Of a stretch of DNA of 64,000 nucleotides, positions 27,719 to 37,821 are shown one piece after another; the first letter of the stretch is position 1; every line of letters begins with the position of its first letter. The notes below the pieces were generated by a model, which was not told the DNA's origin, did not search any database, and saw only the letters and a list, made by a program, of their open reading frames with translations. This DNA comes from Aliivibrio fischeri. Lineage in GTDB: Bacteria; Pseudomonadota; Gammaproteobacteria; Enterobacterales; Vibrionaceae. The stretch is taken from positions 744,001 to 808,000 of the forward strand of contig CP160630.1 of assembly GCA_038993745.2 (NCBI GenBank), read 5' to 3'. Made by a program: the position numbers and the translations under genes.

Positions 27719-30008
27719 TTATTCCACATTTCCAACAATCAGATACACAGAATCTAAACCATTTTCTGCTCGTCCATAAGACAGAATAATCGGTCCAATA
27801 GGCGTGTCTATTCCTCCAAACAATGAACCAGAGAAAATAAGCGGTGCGGAGCTAATGTCTGTTGATTTCATTGACCATAAACCCCCGTATTCTGCTGAAG
27901 CCCCCAAATAAACCGCTGTTTTAAACATACCTAAATCATTCTCAAACCAACGGTATCGATAAGTTAAGCGTCCATAAACTTTATTTGCACCAATCAAGCT
28001 ATTTCGTGGCAAGCCTGATAAGTGATTAAACCCGCCAAGCTCAATCGGATTAACTGGAACCAAGTAATCATCACTGTTCGTTATGCCATATTCCGCACTA
28101 CCAATGAAAGTGTGTCTTGCAATGCTTCTGGCAAATAGCGCTTCTGCTGTAAATTCATCAATGTATTGTTCTGAATGATCAGAGCCTTCTACATCACGGC
28201 TATTTACCTTATCGAACGCATATAGGTAACGTGCATTTATTAACGAACCATGCGTTGGCAATGAAATACTGTCTAAACTATCAAAATTGTATTCGAGCGT
28301 TGCACCTAAGCGTTCATATTCCGTTCTTCCATACGCGGACAGTCCGGTTAATTCATGGCTTCCTCTTGCATATAAGATCCCTGTTTTTAACTGCTGATCT
28401 TTTGTTGCTTCTACACCAAACAAAGCATCGACGGTAAAATCTCGAAGATTAACAGGATAAAAGCTCATGCTGCTGTTTGGCTCTTTATCTTCTAAACTGC
28501 TTGTTGAAATTGAGCGTTTTTTATCGCTATACATCATGTTTGATTGCACAAAGAAATGATGATTCAGATAAAAAGGATAATGGATGGTCGCATCAAATAT
28601 CTTATCCGTACCTAATTCAACATTTGTACGTAATTCAGCACCATAATCGTTTAAATCGGTAAAATTAATTGAAGCACCAAGACCATATTGACTGTGCGTA
28701 TCAAAATCCTCTTCTAAGAAAAACGAAAATTTAAGTAATTGGGCCCCACTCTTTCTCTTTGGCGGTCACTTTCAATACATTTTCATTGTTATCTTCTTCA
28801 ACTAAATAAGTGATGGTTTCAAAACGATTAGTTGCATATAGAGCGTGAATTTTATCTTCAATATAATCACTGCTAAGCAATGTTCCTTGCTCAAACTGAA
28901 TAAAACGCTCTAGTTTGTCGCTCTCATAATGACTTCGATTTTCAACTTCCACTTTATCAATGATTGCACCTTGAGCTAAACGAACGTTAGCTGATTGCTG
29001 CTTTATCTTGTTTTGGTATTGAGCATATTCATTTGGAGCAACCGCTAAAGATTGCAGACGTGATTTCAGCGTCATTACAGTATCGTAACCCTCTTGATAC
29101 GCTCTTGGCATGCTTGAGAAATCCGTCGTTTCAATATCACCAACTCGAGGCTGCAATAAAATATCTTTACCTGTTAAAAACTCCGCTTGCTCTTGAGTAC
29201 TGCGTTTAACCATAAAATTAGTTAATTGAGATGCCACATCAAATAACGAGCCTATCTGCTCTTTAGTCATATAATTTGAGCTAATATCCACCGCGATAAC
29301 AATATCTGCCCCCATCTCTTTTGCTAGCTCAACGGGCATATTATTGGTTACGCCGCCATCGATAAGCAGCCTATCCTCAAACTCATAAGGTGGTAAGGCG
29401 CCGGGAACCGACATACTTGCCATCATGGCATCAACTAAAAGACCATGGTCGATAACCACCTCTTCCATTGAAACAATATCAGTCGCAACTGAACGGTAGC
29501 GAATAGGGAAATCATCAAACGATGCAACGGACACGGGATTACCAGAAGTTTCACGTAAAATCTTAAGCATATTCTGTCCTTGAATCGCTGACTTTGGTGA
29601 TTTTACTCCCTCTTTTCTGATTCCTAGCGATGGATTTATTGCAAATCTGTCTTCGTACTTTTTATCTCGAATGTTTTTCTCTTCTCTGCCAACCTCATCT
29701 TGATAGCCACTGTACCAATCTACGGTATGCAAATACGCTTCAATATCAGAGGCCGATTTCCCTGTTGCATAAAGCCCACCGACATACGCCCCCATACTGG
29801 TTCCTGTAATAATATCTATGGGTATATTTAACTCTTCAAGCGCTTTTAATACGCCAATATGTGCCGCCCCTTTTGCACCACCACCAGCAAGTACCAAAGC
29901 AATTTTAGGGCGAGATGGTTCTTTTATTGGCTCTGCATATAAATACGGTGTAAAGAGAAATGTAGCTAAAAAAACAAACCATAAGTTCAAGCGAAAAACA
30001 TGACGCAT
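27719..30008 (-). CDS. Patatin-like type Vd autotransporter (PlpD-like phospholipase), doubly frameshifted
   Basis: Predicted secreted lipase with its own outer-membrane barrel. Seen: signal peptide ending PYLYA-EP, then a patatin domain (about residues 35-240) with oxyanion GGGAKGAAHIG, nucleophile elbow GTSMG and DGG of the Ser-Asp dyad (LLIDGGVTNNMPV). A POTRA-like stretch (about 330-415) and a BamA-type barrel follow, ending YLIVGNVE. The frame breaks at 28731. Two missing bases, one G in 28741-28743 and one A in 28719-28723 (plus strand), restore EKEWGPNYLNFRFFLEEDFD, the family's usual junction, and give 763 residues. The start at 30008 follows GGATGGTG and gives a good signal peptide; the frame is open to 30035. 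Both gaps are homopolymer losses, so an intact gene is likely. Confidence 0.88.
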
Positions 30009-30284
30009 AATCACCATCCAGATAAGAATAATCATTAATTTTCATAAGAATATCAGGTTTAAAAAAGCAGAATTTGATCGGCGTAACGCTATTAGATTAA
30101 CGCTCTTCTATAAACAAACTGTCACTTTCATTTTCACTGAATTACCTGTCATTTTGACTATTGAAATAGTGATTCCGTGTGTTTTTTTATAAGCGCGAGT
30201 TATTGTATTGAAATAAACAATTAAGTTGATATTTTGGCAAGCTAAATAAAATAGAACAAAAATATTTTGCTAGAGGATTAACAA

Positions 30285-30887
30285 ATGGCTAAGCCAATCC
30301 AACTGGGTTTTATGGCTTTAATTATGGCTTGTTCTTTACCAGCATTTGCTAAAGGTGAACGCTACGGTATTGCTGCCAATTTTAAAACGATAGAATCTAC
30401 TGAGTACGAACAAGGAATGAGTGGCGAACTCAGCACAATCAGTTATGGCCTAGTTCATACAAGACCGATAGATGAAAATAACAATCGTTGGCGTTGGTTA
30501 TTTGGTTTCAACTACCTTTCAGATTACATTGAAGCACCAAAAAATGGAGTGTATCAAGAAGTCACTAATTATGAATTCCGTATTGTTCCTCAATATGCAC
30601 TTGGTAATTGGTGGGCATTTACACCCTATGTAGGTGCCGGATTATCATTGGGTTACAGCCAATATGGAAATCGATGGAAAGTAGATAACGAAGGCTACAA
30701 ATACGGAAATCAATTAGAAGACATTGATCAGTTTGAAGTAGGTGCGGTTTTATCATTTGGCACCGTTATTAAGCTAGGAAGTAATCCCGATGCTCACTTG
30801 CAGATTATTCCACAAGCTTCTTACATTCAACCAATTTATAACGATGGCCTAGGTGGCCTTGAATTATCTGTATCTTTGTTATTCTAA
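30285..30887 (+). CDS. Outer-membrane beta-barrel protein heading the T6SS operon
   Basis: A 200-residue protein with a signal peptide (FMALIMACSLPAFA-KG) and alternating aromatic beta strands ending in a C-terminal Phe (LELSVSLLF), typical of small outer-membrane barrels. The central part has GAGLSLGYSQYG and WWAFTPYVG. A ribosome site (AGAGGA) precedes the ATG. It stops 9 nt before the FHA gene, so it is probably in the same transcript as tagH-tssJ-tssK-tssL. I do not recognise a specific family beyond an OmpW/OmpA-like barrel; its role in T6SS is unknown and is suggested only by the operon. Confidence 0.75.
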   Translation: MAKPIQLGFMALIMACSLPAFAKGERYGIAANFKTIESTEYEQGMSGELSTISYGLVHTRPIDENNNRWRWLFGFNYLSDYIEAPKNGVYQEVTNYEFRIVPQYALGNWWAFTPYVGAGLSLGYSQYGNRWKVDNEGYKYGNQLEDIDQFEVGAVLSFGTVIKLGSNPDAHLQIIPQASYIQPIYNDGLGGLELSVSLLF

Positions 30888-30896
30888 GGACGTCTT

Positions 30897-32354
30897 GTGC
30901 ATTTAAACCAACTCACCCTGTTTATCACCAAATCGCCGGAAGAATATACGGGCAGTAAACATATTGAAATGCCAGAAAGTGGTGGTTCATTAGGTCGTAA
31001 TCCAAGTAATACGGTGAGTTTAGTCGATCATAACCGCTTTATTTCTGGCTCGCATTGCTTAATTAGTATTTACGGTGATACCTATTACCTAAGTGATGTT
31101 AGTACTAATGGCACGTTAGTTAACGGAAATAAGTTATTAAAAAATCAGCCAATTTCACTTTATGATGGTGATACGATTGTTCTTGGTCGATACGAAATAT
31201 CTGTTGGATTAGAAAAGTTATCCAACTCAATAAACATTGCAGCAGATATTTCAGAAGAAACTGATTCAACAGACCCGTTAGTTAATCTTGCTGAATACAC
31301 TCCAGATGAAGAACAAGATAAAGGTAATATTGCAGATCTGTTTAAAGAAACGCGTATCGATAAAGTTGATAGCAGTGATCCTGTTGCTCATTTAAATTTC
31401 ATTACCCAAACCAATAATGATGAGCATTTATTGCACGGAAACGAAAAAAAACACGAACAAAAAATCAATGAACCAATCCATACTCGTCAATTACTCGATG
31501 ATAGTGATAGCGTACATTCAGAATTTGATATTCCAAATTTAATTCCAGAAGATTGGTTTTCTGATGACTTTTCTAATTCTTTGAATTCAACTCAGTCGAT
31601 TAATGAAGAGACTAGCTCAGCACATTTTATTCCTGATCCTATAGTGCAGCCCGCTGTAGAACTTACACCTGAACCAGTGGTTTCACCTGTTTCTGAGCAA
31701 CAGTCATGGGAAGATGTAACACAAACAATTCAAACATCAAGCTCAACGATTGAATCAACAAATGATGATTTCATTGCTGCATCTTCAACGTCGATGGATG
31801 TGTACCCATCACAATCAATAGAAACGTCATTTAACTCAAAAATGAGTGATGATGCTGCATCTGCTTTTTACAAAGGTTTAGGGATGTCAGCTTCGCAAAT
31901 AGAGCAGACAGATGAGCAATTCTTCCAACAAATGGGGAATTGTTTACGCTTATGTATCAACAACCTACAGAAAGAGCTTTCTGAATTAAAAGCGATAAAA
32001 AATAATGAACAAGACGATTCAATGACCAATATCGTTGAACTCATGCTGTCTTTAAATCATCAACAACTTCTATCACCTAACGAATTAATAGAACAGATAT
32101 TAGATGAACTAGACAATCATAAATTAAACATGACTCACGCAACCAATGACGTCATCAACAATAAGTTACTAATGCTGCATCCTGAAAAATTTGCTCAAGA
32201 CGTGCGCTCACAATCTCGTTTTAAAGCAAGCGGTAAATTATGGAAAGAATATATCGAGTTTTATCAAAACCATAATAACGAAAGGATTGATATATCAAGC
32301 TCAGTCGTTCAACAAAAAATCAAAGAGCAATACACAAAAAGATTAAAGGCTTAA
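30897..32354 (+). CDS. tagH: T6SS FHA-domain protein (TagH/ImpI type)
   Basis: A cytosolic protein of 485 residues. The N-terminal forkhead-associated domain (about residues 25-95) has the phosphothreonine-binding pattern GGSLGRNPSNTVSL, then RFISGSHCLI and DVSTNGTLVNG. A long acidic, Ser/Thr/Gln-rich linker (about 115-320) and a helical C-terminal part (about 325-480) follow. In other T6SSs the FHA protein is the phosphorylated partner of a PpkA-type kinase; the kinase here is at 61886-63871. The start is a GTG at 30897 with AAGGA 7 nt upstream. The stop is 1 nt before tssJ. Confidence 0.92.
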   Translation: MHLNQLTLFITKSPEEYTGSKHIEMPESGGSLGRNPSNTVSLVDHNRFISGSHCLISIYGDTYYLSDVSTNGTLVNGNKLLKNQPISLYDGDTIVLGRYEISVGLEKLSNSINIAADISEETDSTDPLVNLAEYTPDEEQDKGNIADLFKETRIDKVDSSDPVAHLNFITQTNNDEHLLHGNEKKHEQKINEPIHTRQLLDDSDSVHSEFDIPNLIPEDWFSDDFSNSLNSTQSINEETSSAHFIPDPIVQPAVELTPEPVVSPVSEQQSWEDVTQTIQTSSSTIESTNDDFIAASSTSMDVYPSQSIETSFNSKMSDDAASAFYKGLGMSASQIEQTDEQFFQQMGNCLRLCINNLQKELSELKAIKNNEQDDSMTNIVELMLSLNHQQLLSPNELIEQILDELDNHKLNMTHATNDVINNKLLMLHPEKFAQDVRSQSRFKASGKLWKEYIEFYQNHNNERIDISSSVVQQKIKEQYTKRLKA

Positions 32355-32355
32355 C

Positions 32356-32856
32356 ATGCGAAAATTACTCACGTTTTCTCTTATTTTTTTATTATCTGGC
32401 TGCACTATGTGGGATCAGTTTAAAGAATCAACAGGAATTACCCCTGAAACCTCTTCTATCGAGTTAATTATTACAGCAGATAAAGTATTAAATGTTCGTG
32501 AAGGTGGACAATCATCCCCCGTAATATTGAGGATTCATGAACTAAACTCCCCTGTTCTTTTTCGTAACCTTGATTTCTTTGCGTTATTTGAAAATGACAA
32601 AGATGCACTTGGTGATGAGTATATAAAACGATACGAATACCAAATTCAGCCTGGGGATGTAGTACATGAGACTCTGGTATTAGACCCAGCGACTCGAGCT
32701 ATCGGTTTCTCTGTAGCATTTAGAGACATAAACGGATCATCTTGGCGTAAAGTCGAGTTAATCGAAGAAAAAAGCGAATACTTCTTAAAGCTAAACCTGA
32801 AAGAAAGTGAACTTAGCTCCAACAATACTCGCGGTATTGAGCAAATATATTTTTAA
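32356..32856 (+). CDS. tssJ: T6SS outer-membrane lipoprotein TssJ
   Basis: Anchors the TssLM membrane complex to the outer membrane. The 166-residue product has a lipoprotein signal (LTFSLIFLLSGCTMWD) with the modified Cys at residue 16, followed by a small beta-sandwich domain (IELIITADKVLNVREGGQSS, then LRIHELN, then RAIGFSVAFRDIN). Length and position between tagH and tssK fit the SciN/VasD family. The gene is tightly packed, 11 nt before tssK. Confidence 0.93.
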   Translation: MRKLLTFSLIFLLSGCTMWDQFKESTGITPETSSIELIITADKVLNVREGGQSSPVILRIHELNSPVLFRNLDFFALFENDKDALGDEYIKRYEYQIQPGDVVHETLVLDPATRAIGFSVAFRDINGSSWRKVELIEEKSEYFLKLNLKESELSSNNTRGIEQIYF

Positions 32857-32867
32857 GGATATCAATA

Positions 32868-34193
32868 ATGTCATTATATAACCCTGTCGTTTGGCAAGAT
32901 GGAATGTTCATGAAACCGCAACATTTCCAGCAACTAGATCGCTTTCAAGGTAAACAAAGTGGAATGCTAAGTGGGTTTGAATCACCTCTTCACTGGGGCA
33001 TAAAACGCATTGAAATTAATACCGAGTTACTGGCTTTAGGAAAAATTGGTATCACACACGCAGAAGGTATTTTACAAGATAGAACCCCTTTTGATTTGCC
33101 ACTGCACGCCTCTTTACCAGAGGTAAAAGATGTCGATGCATCCGTTGCGAATAAAGTGCTGTACCTATGTTGTCCATTGCCTTCTGAACGTTCAGAATTA
33201 TTTGGTACAAGTAAAGATGGTGCTCGCTATTCTATACACACACAGGATGCAGTAGACGCGTGTTATGACAGTGAAGAAATTGCCAATATTACCATTGGTA
33301 AACTGAATTTTTGTTTAATGTATGAAGATGAAGATAAGAGTGCTTACACCTCTATTCCAATCTTAAAAATTTCAGAAGTAAAACCAGATGGCAGTATTAT
33401 TCTTGATAATGCTTACATTCCTACATGTATTGATATCAACGCATCTACGGTATTAAAGAAATTTACTACTGAATTTGCCTCTATGCTTCGTCATCGTGCT
33501 GAATCCATTGTGCAGCGCTTAGGTGTTGTTGATCAGCAAGGTGTTTCATCGGTGTCTGATTTCATGCTACTTCAAGCATTAAACCGTTACGAACCTTTAT
33601 TCTGGCACTTTGCCAACATTGAAGGTGTACACCCTGAAGCGTTTTATCGTGTTTTATTGCAAGCAGAAGGGGAATTAGCAACCCTATGTTCGTCGTCACG
33701 CCGACCACAAGAGTTCGTTCCTTATAATCACGGTAATTTAACGAGTTGTTTATCAACCATCTTACATAACTCAAAAGTGACCTTAAGCGTAATGTCAGAA
33801 CAACGCGCTATTCCTCTTCCTCTTAAAGAGCAAGGTTATGGTATTCGTATTGCGCCAATTTCAGACAGAAGTATTGTTGAATCGACTACCTTTATCTTGG
33901 CAGTTAAAGCTGATGTTACTCTTGATATACTACATACTCAATTTGTATCTCAAACTAAGATTGGCTCTATCGATAACATTCGTGAACTTATCAATCTACA
34001 ACTGCCAGGTATCAATATTAAACCTATGCCGGTGGTTCCTCGTGCATTGCCATATCACGCGGGTTACACCTACTTTGAGTTAGACAAATCAAGCGAAGAA
34101 TGGACTGCACTAAATAAAGCCGCAGCTATTGCCGTTCATGTTGCTGGTGATTTTGCAAACTTATCTCTACAGCTTTGGGCCGTTAGACTATGA
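32868..34193 (+). CDS. tssK: T6SS baseplate protein TssK
   Basis: Connects the baseplate to the TssLM membrane complex. The 441-residue product has the family's N-terminal shell domain (NPVVWQDGMFMKPQHFQQLDR, about residues 5-25), a helical middle part and the C-terminal domain ending in AVHVAGDFANLSLQLWAVRL. A ribosome site (AAGGAT) precedes the ATG. The last four bases (ATGA) overlap the tssL start, implying coupled translation. Confidence 0.96.
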   Translation: MSLYNPVVWQDGMFMKPQHFQQLDRFQGKQSGMLSGFESPLHWGIKRIEINTELLALGKIGITHAEGILQDRTPFDLPLHASLPEVKDVDASVANKVLYLCCPLPSERSELFGTSKDGARYSIHTQDAVDACYDSEEIANITIGKLNFCLMYEDEDKSAYTSIPILKISEVKPDGSIILDNAYIPTCIDINASTVLKKFTTEFASMLRHRAESIVQRLGVVDQQGVSSVSDFMLLQALNRYEPLFWHFANIEGVHPEAFYRVLLQAEGELATLCSSSRRPQEFVPYNHGNLTSCLSTILHNSKVTLSVMSEQRAIPLPLKEQGYGIRIAPISDRSIVESTTFILAVKADVTLDILHTQFVSQTKIGSIDNIRELINLQLPGINIKPMPVVPRALPYHAGYTYFELDKSSEEWTALNKAAAIAVHVAGDFANLSLQLWAVRL

Positions 34194-34981
34194 GTTATGT
34201 TGAAGACGACGTAACAGTTGTACTTTTTCAACCTGAACCGGGCAAACCCATGGAGGTTATGCCCGCCCCTGATTTATCTCGCAATATTTCAGTCAGTGAA
34301 TTGGATATTTCATCTATGGGGATCAATCCATTAGTTGACCAATTCTCATGGCTTATTGCGAGTTTATCTTGTATGTCTTCCATTCCATGGCTTGATGATC
34401 CTATGCCTTTTCGTGAGCAAGTAGCTCGTGAAATACGTAAAGGTGAACGTATGCTCAACGAAATGGAAGTCGACCGTGCATCTATTCTGGTTATCCGTTA
34501 TTGCTTATGTGCTGCAATGGATGAATCGGTATGCCGCCAAGAATGGGGAGCCAACAGTAACTGGAGCCAGAACAGCTTATTGTCTGAATTTCATAATGAA
34601 ACCTCAGGTGGCGATAAGTTTTTTGTCATTTTAGATAGATTAAAAGCAGACCCTCGCAAGTATCGCCATGTGATTGAATTCCTATATTTACTCCTACAAC
34701 TTGGTTTTAAAGGTAAATATGGTCGAGCTGAGCGTGGTGCCGAAAGTTTGACAGATATCGGCAACACTATCTACCGTTTGGTTCGTGACGAGCGTCTTGC
34801 TGAACAAGAGAAAGTAGCATTAGTTGATGTCAAATCTAAGTACTTAAAAAAACCATTAAAACGCGTACTGCCTCCAAAGTTGATCCTTGGCGTCAGTGCT
34901 TTACTATTTGCGGCCATGTATGCCGCTACGTATCTCGTTATTGATGTTCGATTTCAAAAGTTACTGTCTCTTTATCAGTAG
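34190..34981 (+). CDS. tssL: T6SS inner-membrane protein TssL (DotU/IcmH type)
   Basis: Forms the inner-membrane part of the trans-envelope complex with TssM. The 263-residue protein has a cytoplasmic helical DotU domain (about residues 38-215) with LDDPMPFREQVAREI, CLCAAMDESV and RGAESLTDIGNTIYRLV, and a single C-terminal membrane anchor (LILGVSALLFAAMYAATYLVI, about 230-250). It lacks the extra OmpA/peptidoglycan-binding domain carried by some TssL proteins. The start overlaps the tssK stop. Confidence 0.95.
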   Translation: MSYVEDDVTVVLFQPEPGKPMEVMPAPDLSRNISVSELDISSMGINPLVDQFSWLIASLSCMSSIPWLDDPMPFREQVAREIRKGERMLNEMEVDRASILVIRYCLCAAMDESVCRQEWGANSNWSQNSLLSEFHNETSGGDKFFVILDRLKADPRKYRHVIEFLYLLLQLGFKGKYGRAERGAESLTDIGNTIYRLVRDERLAEQEKVALVDVKSKYLKKPLKRVLPPKLILGVSALLFAAMYAATYLVIDVRFQKLLSLYQ

Positions 34982-35021
34982 GTTTTCTGCATTTCGACAT
35001 TATAAAAAAGGTCATTAAATT

Positions 35022-36536
35022 ATGGGCGTTACTGTTGCGGCAAATGGATTAAGTGTGGTTCATCAAGGCTCTGGAGGCGAAGCTAATGCTACCCTGCCTG
35101 ATGTGTGCTTAACGAAGGTAGGTAAACCTATTGTACCTATCCCTTATGGAAATAATGCTAAATCCGCTGACTTAGCTAAAGGCACAACCACTATCACAAT
35201 GGACGGTGGGAACCCTGTTGCAATTAAAGGAAGCACGTTTTCAAAAAGTACTGGTGATGCCGGTGGTGATAAAAAAGGCGTAGCCTCTGGCACCATTGAA
35301 GCTGAAGCCGAATTTATTTCCGCCTCTCCTACCGTTAAATTTGAAGGTAAGGGTGTTTGTCGTTTATCTGACCAAATGACAATGAACAAAGCCAATACCA
35401 TGTGTTTAGGTGGTGCGCAGAATCCTTCTGTGTCACTAACTCTTGAAGAAGAAGGCACTTATACCGTTGACTTATTCCTTTCTTATTCTGATGGAGATCC
35501 TGTTCAAGGTGCGACTTACAAATTAGTCGATCAAACTGGTGCTATTTTTGAAGGTAATTTAGACACTAAAGGTAAAGCAAGTATTAGTGGTATTGCACCA
35601 GGGGAATTTGATATTGAATATGGTGAAGATTCACGAGAATTTACACCCAATATTCCTACAAAAGAAAACCCTAACTACAACCCCAATGCCTCCGCACAAA
35701 TGCTCATTGATGAAACTAAGCGTGGAGAGATTGGTTTTTGGGAAAGCTCATGGCGAAAAACCGCTGGTGCAGCAAGTTGGATATGGGGTGTCATTCTTGG
35801 TGATTTTAATGATGACGCAACAGTAGAACAAATCATTGCAAATACAGCCATTACCATGCTCCCTGTTGTTGACCAAGCCGCGGATGTTCGTGACATGGTT
35901 GCCAACACAATGACTCTACTTAATGAAGAAGAAAGAGATAAACCTGAAAACTGGTTAGCACTTTCTTTGACACTGATAGGCTGTATTCCAGTTTTTGGAA
36001 GTGCTGTTAAGGGGACATGTAAAATTGCACTGAAATCAGGTAAGGCAACATCCAAAGACGATCTATTAGCAATAATGAGAGCGATGGGTAAAGGCGATCC
36101 TGAAAAGTTTTTACGCACACTTGATTGGGCTGATTATGCAAAACAAACAAGCCAAATAATTTCAGATGTGCTTCAACCTTGTGTAGAAGTAGCTACTGAA
36201 CTAGCCTCTTACGCAAACCGAATGGGTGCAGACGAACTAAGTAACTACTTCTTAAAGCTAGCAAACGAAGTCAATATTATAGATAAAATCGTACCCAATA
36301 AACTTAAAGAAGCAATGACTGAATTTGATGAGCTATTCAAGAGAATTTTAGGTCAATCTGATCATGTTTATCCAGCAAAGACTAAGCATCGTACAGGAAA
36401 GACCTCTCAATCTGGTCGAAGTGAAGATAAAGCAAACGAGGAAAAAGATCGTAAACCGGGGCGTTGTGAAATTTGCAACAAAGAACTAGGCAAAAATAAC
36501 TATAATTGTATTGGGCACAAATTTATTAAGGCATAA
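35022..36536 (+). CDS. PAAR-like (DUF4150) T6SS effector/carrier with TTR-like and zinc-finger parts
   Basis: A 504-residue protein. Residues 1-140 are a PAAR-like DUF4150 domain (VTVAANGLSVVHQGSGG, KVGKPIVPIPYGN, then CRLSDQMTMNKANTMCLGG) that would sharpen the VgrG spike. Residues 145-215 look like a transthyretin-type beta-domain (VDLFLSYSDGDPVQGATYKL). A long helical region follows, then a charged linker and a C-terminal CEIC-x10-CIGH zinc-finger-like end. The stop is 2 nt before the AHH nuclease gene. The frame offset fits one lost base between 36530 and 36536, so the two may be one polypeptide (see findings). As annotated, it is a carrier with no obvious catalytic domain. Confidence 0.85.
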   Translation: MGVTVAANGLSVVHQGSGGEANATLPDVCLTKVGKPIVPIPYGNNAKSADLAKGTTTITMDGGNPVAIKGSTFSKSTGDAGGDKKGVASGTIEAEAEFISASPTVKFEGKGVCRLSDQMTMNKANTMCLGGAQNPSVSLTLEEEGTYTVDLFLSYSDGDPVQGATYKLVDQTGAIFEGNLDTKGKASISGIAPGEFDIEYGEDSREFTPNIPTKENPNYNPNASAQMLIDETKRGEIGFWESSWRKTAGAASWIWGVILGDFNDDATVEQIIANTAITMLPVVDQAADVRDMVANTMTLLNEEERDKPENWLALSLTLIGCIPVFGSAVKGTCKIALKSGKATSKDDLLAIMRAMGKGDPEKFLRTLDWADYAKQTSQIISDVLQPCVEVATELASYANRMGADELSNYFLKLANEVNIIDKIVPNKLKEAMTEFDELFKRILGQSDHVYPAKTKHRTGKTSQSGRSEDKANEEKDRKPGRCEICNKELGKNNYNCIGHKFIKA

Positions 36537-36538
36537 GT

Positions 36539-37300
36539 ATGGGAAACTGGCGAAATTTAACAAAAGCAGATCTGACTAGACATGATGACTCTGCTAAAGG
36601 TTTTAGAAAATATAGTGGTACATGGGCTCCCGTATGCGAAATGTTTGGAGGAAAATTTCTTAATCATCCATGGTTCGAACCATTCAGATATGACCTTAAT
36701 GAGAATAAACAAGGTGTAAATAAATTTACACCTCATCATATTATTTCAGTATCATCAATAAAACACTTAAATAAACATTATAAAAAAATATTAAACAAGT
36801 CATTTTATAGTGTGAATCATCCAAAAAATTTATTATTACTACCAAATAAAGCAAGCATAGCATGTGAACTAAAAGTTCCAATCCATGAAAGCAGTCATAC
36901 AGGATGGAATACTATAGACAAGGCTATTCCTTCTGAAAATATTGATAAAATAAGAACGAATAACAACAAACGTGAAGGGGTAGCCGTTGGTTATCATTTT
37001 TATGTTAATGGCAAGTTAAGAAAAGAAATAAAAAAACTCATTAAAAGGTGTCACAACTATGAACGCAAAGAATTTGTAAACGCGTTCGATAACTTGTCGA
37101 AAACCTTAAGCTCTGAAATAACCTCTGGGCGCTTAAAACTTGGCTCTCATACTGATGATTATTTAGAAACAGGAAAAGGTTGTGGTTGTCAAGAATGCAA
37201 TGGTTCAAGAAAGCATGGAATATATTTAAATCCTAAAAAAACAAGAAACAAAGCTATTACTATGGGAAGACTTAAAACGGCTTATGAAATTTATGAATAA
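36539..37300 (+). CDS. AHH/HNH-type nuclease toxin (T6SS effector)
   Basis: A 253-residue A+T-rich gene. The core resembles the AHH nuclease superfamily of polymorphic toxins: FTPHHIISVSSIK with the His pair at about 66-67, then NHPKNLLLLPNK near 93-104 and VPIHESSHTGWN near 113-124, giving the expected H-H...N...H...H set. A second Cys cluster (GCGCQECNGSRKHG, about 219-232) could bind zinc. Predicted to degrade DNA or RNA in a target cell; nucleic-acid type not readable. It has AAGG before its ATG, so it could be translated alone, but lacks a PAAR or other delivery domain and probably depends on the preceding protein. The downstream gene starts within its last 17 nt and is the likely immunity gene. 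Confidence 0.75.
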   Translation: MGNWRNLTKADLTRHDDSAKGFRKYSGTWAPVCEMFGGKFLNHPWFEPFRYDLNENKQGVNKFTPHHIISVSSIKHLNKHYKKILNKSFYSVNHPKNLLLLPNKASIACELKVPIHESSHTGWNTIDKAIPSENIDKIRTNNNKREGVAVGYHFYVNGKLRKEIKKLIKRCHNYERKEFVNAFDNLSKTLSSEITSGRLKLGSHTDDYLETGKGCGCQECNGSRKHGIYLNPKKTRNKAITMGRLKTAYEIYE

Positions 37301-37820
37301 AAAATTTTTTACTATTAATGAGAATTATAACACGACTAGTTTCCACTTTCTTGAAAGTGATATTCGAACATATGAATTAACATATGATAAAATAACATCA
37401 TTTCAAAATACCTTAAAGATACAAGCAACTGATACTATTAATCTAAAAGAACTAAAAAGTATATATAGATATGCAGATGGCCTTCTAATCAATGCAGACA
37501 TTGCTAACACTATTGCAGCTCTTGATTGTTACATGACATCACTCTATCCAGTTATTCTATATGATGAAATCAATAAAGTTGAAAATTATTTCTATCTAAA
37601 AATCTATGACATAAAAAATTGTATTAATTTTGAAAAATCACATTATTTAAATGAAGGTAATATATTTTCATTCGAAAAAATTGAACTTAACCCCAACAGT
37701 ATTAGAGAGTTAGATAGAGTATTCTTTGCTGATGATGAATACTCTATTATTATCGATGAACTTATATTTAATATTATATGTGATGAGGATATAGAAATTA
37801 GCGTGGTAACTTTATCATAA
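37284..37820 (+). CDS. Candidate immunity protein for the AHH nuclease
   Basis: A 178-residue acidic protein in a very A+T-rich stretch, starting inside the last codons of the nuclease gene (ATG at 37284; ATG at 37293 also possible). No signal peptide, membrane segment or known motif; the composition is rich in Ile, Asn, Asp and Tyr, as in many cytosolic immunity proteins. There is a loose resemblance to Imm11/DUF1629-type proteins but I cannot confirm it. Position immediately after a nuclease toxin is the main evidence. Confidence 0.6.
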   Translation: MKFMNKKFFTINENYNTTSFHFLESDIRTYELTYDKITSFQNTLKIQATDTINLKELKSIYRYADGLLINADIANTIAALDCYMTSLYPVILYDEINKVENYFYLKIYDIKNCINFEKSHYLNEGNIFSFEKIELNPNSIRELDRVFFADDEYSIIIDELIFNIICDEDIEISVVTLS

Positions 37821-37821
37821 A

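Noticed and set aside
28741..28743. A single +1 or -1 event explaining the patatin break
   Set aside because: One missing base cannot join the two frames; their offset needs two. One extra base would fit the offset but gives WGQLLKFSF, whereas two single-base losses give the family-typical WGPNYLNF...LEEDF.
30036..30284. Sigma-54 promoter for the rightward T6SS operon
   Set aside because: A TTGGCAAGC occurs near 30235 but without a GC element at the required spacing.
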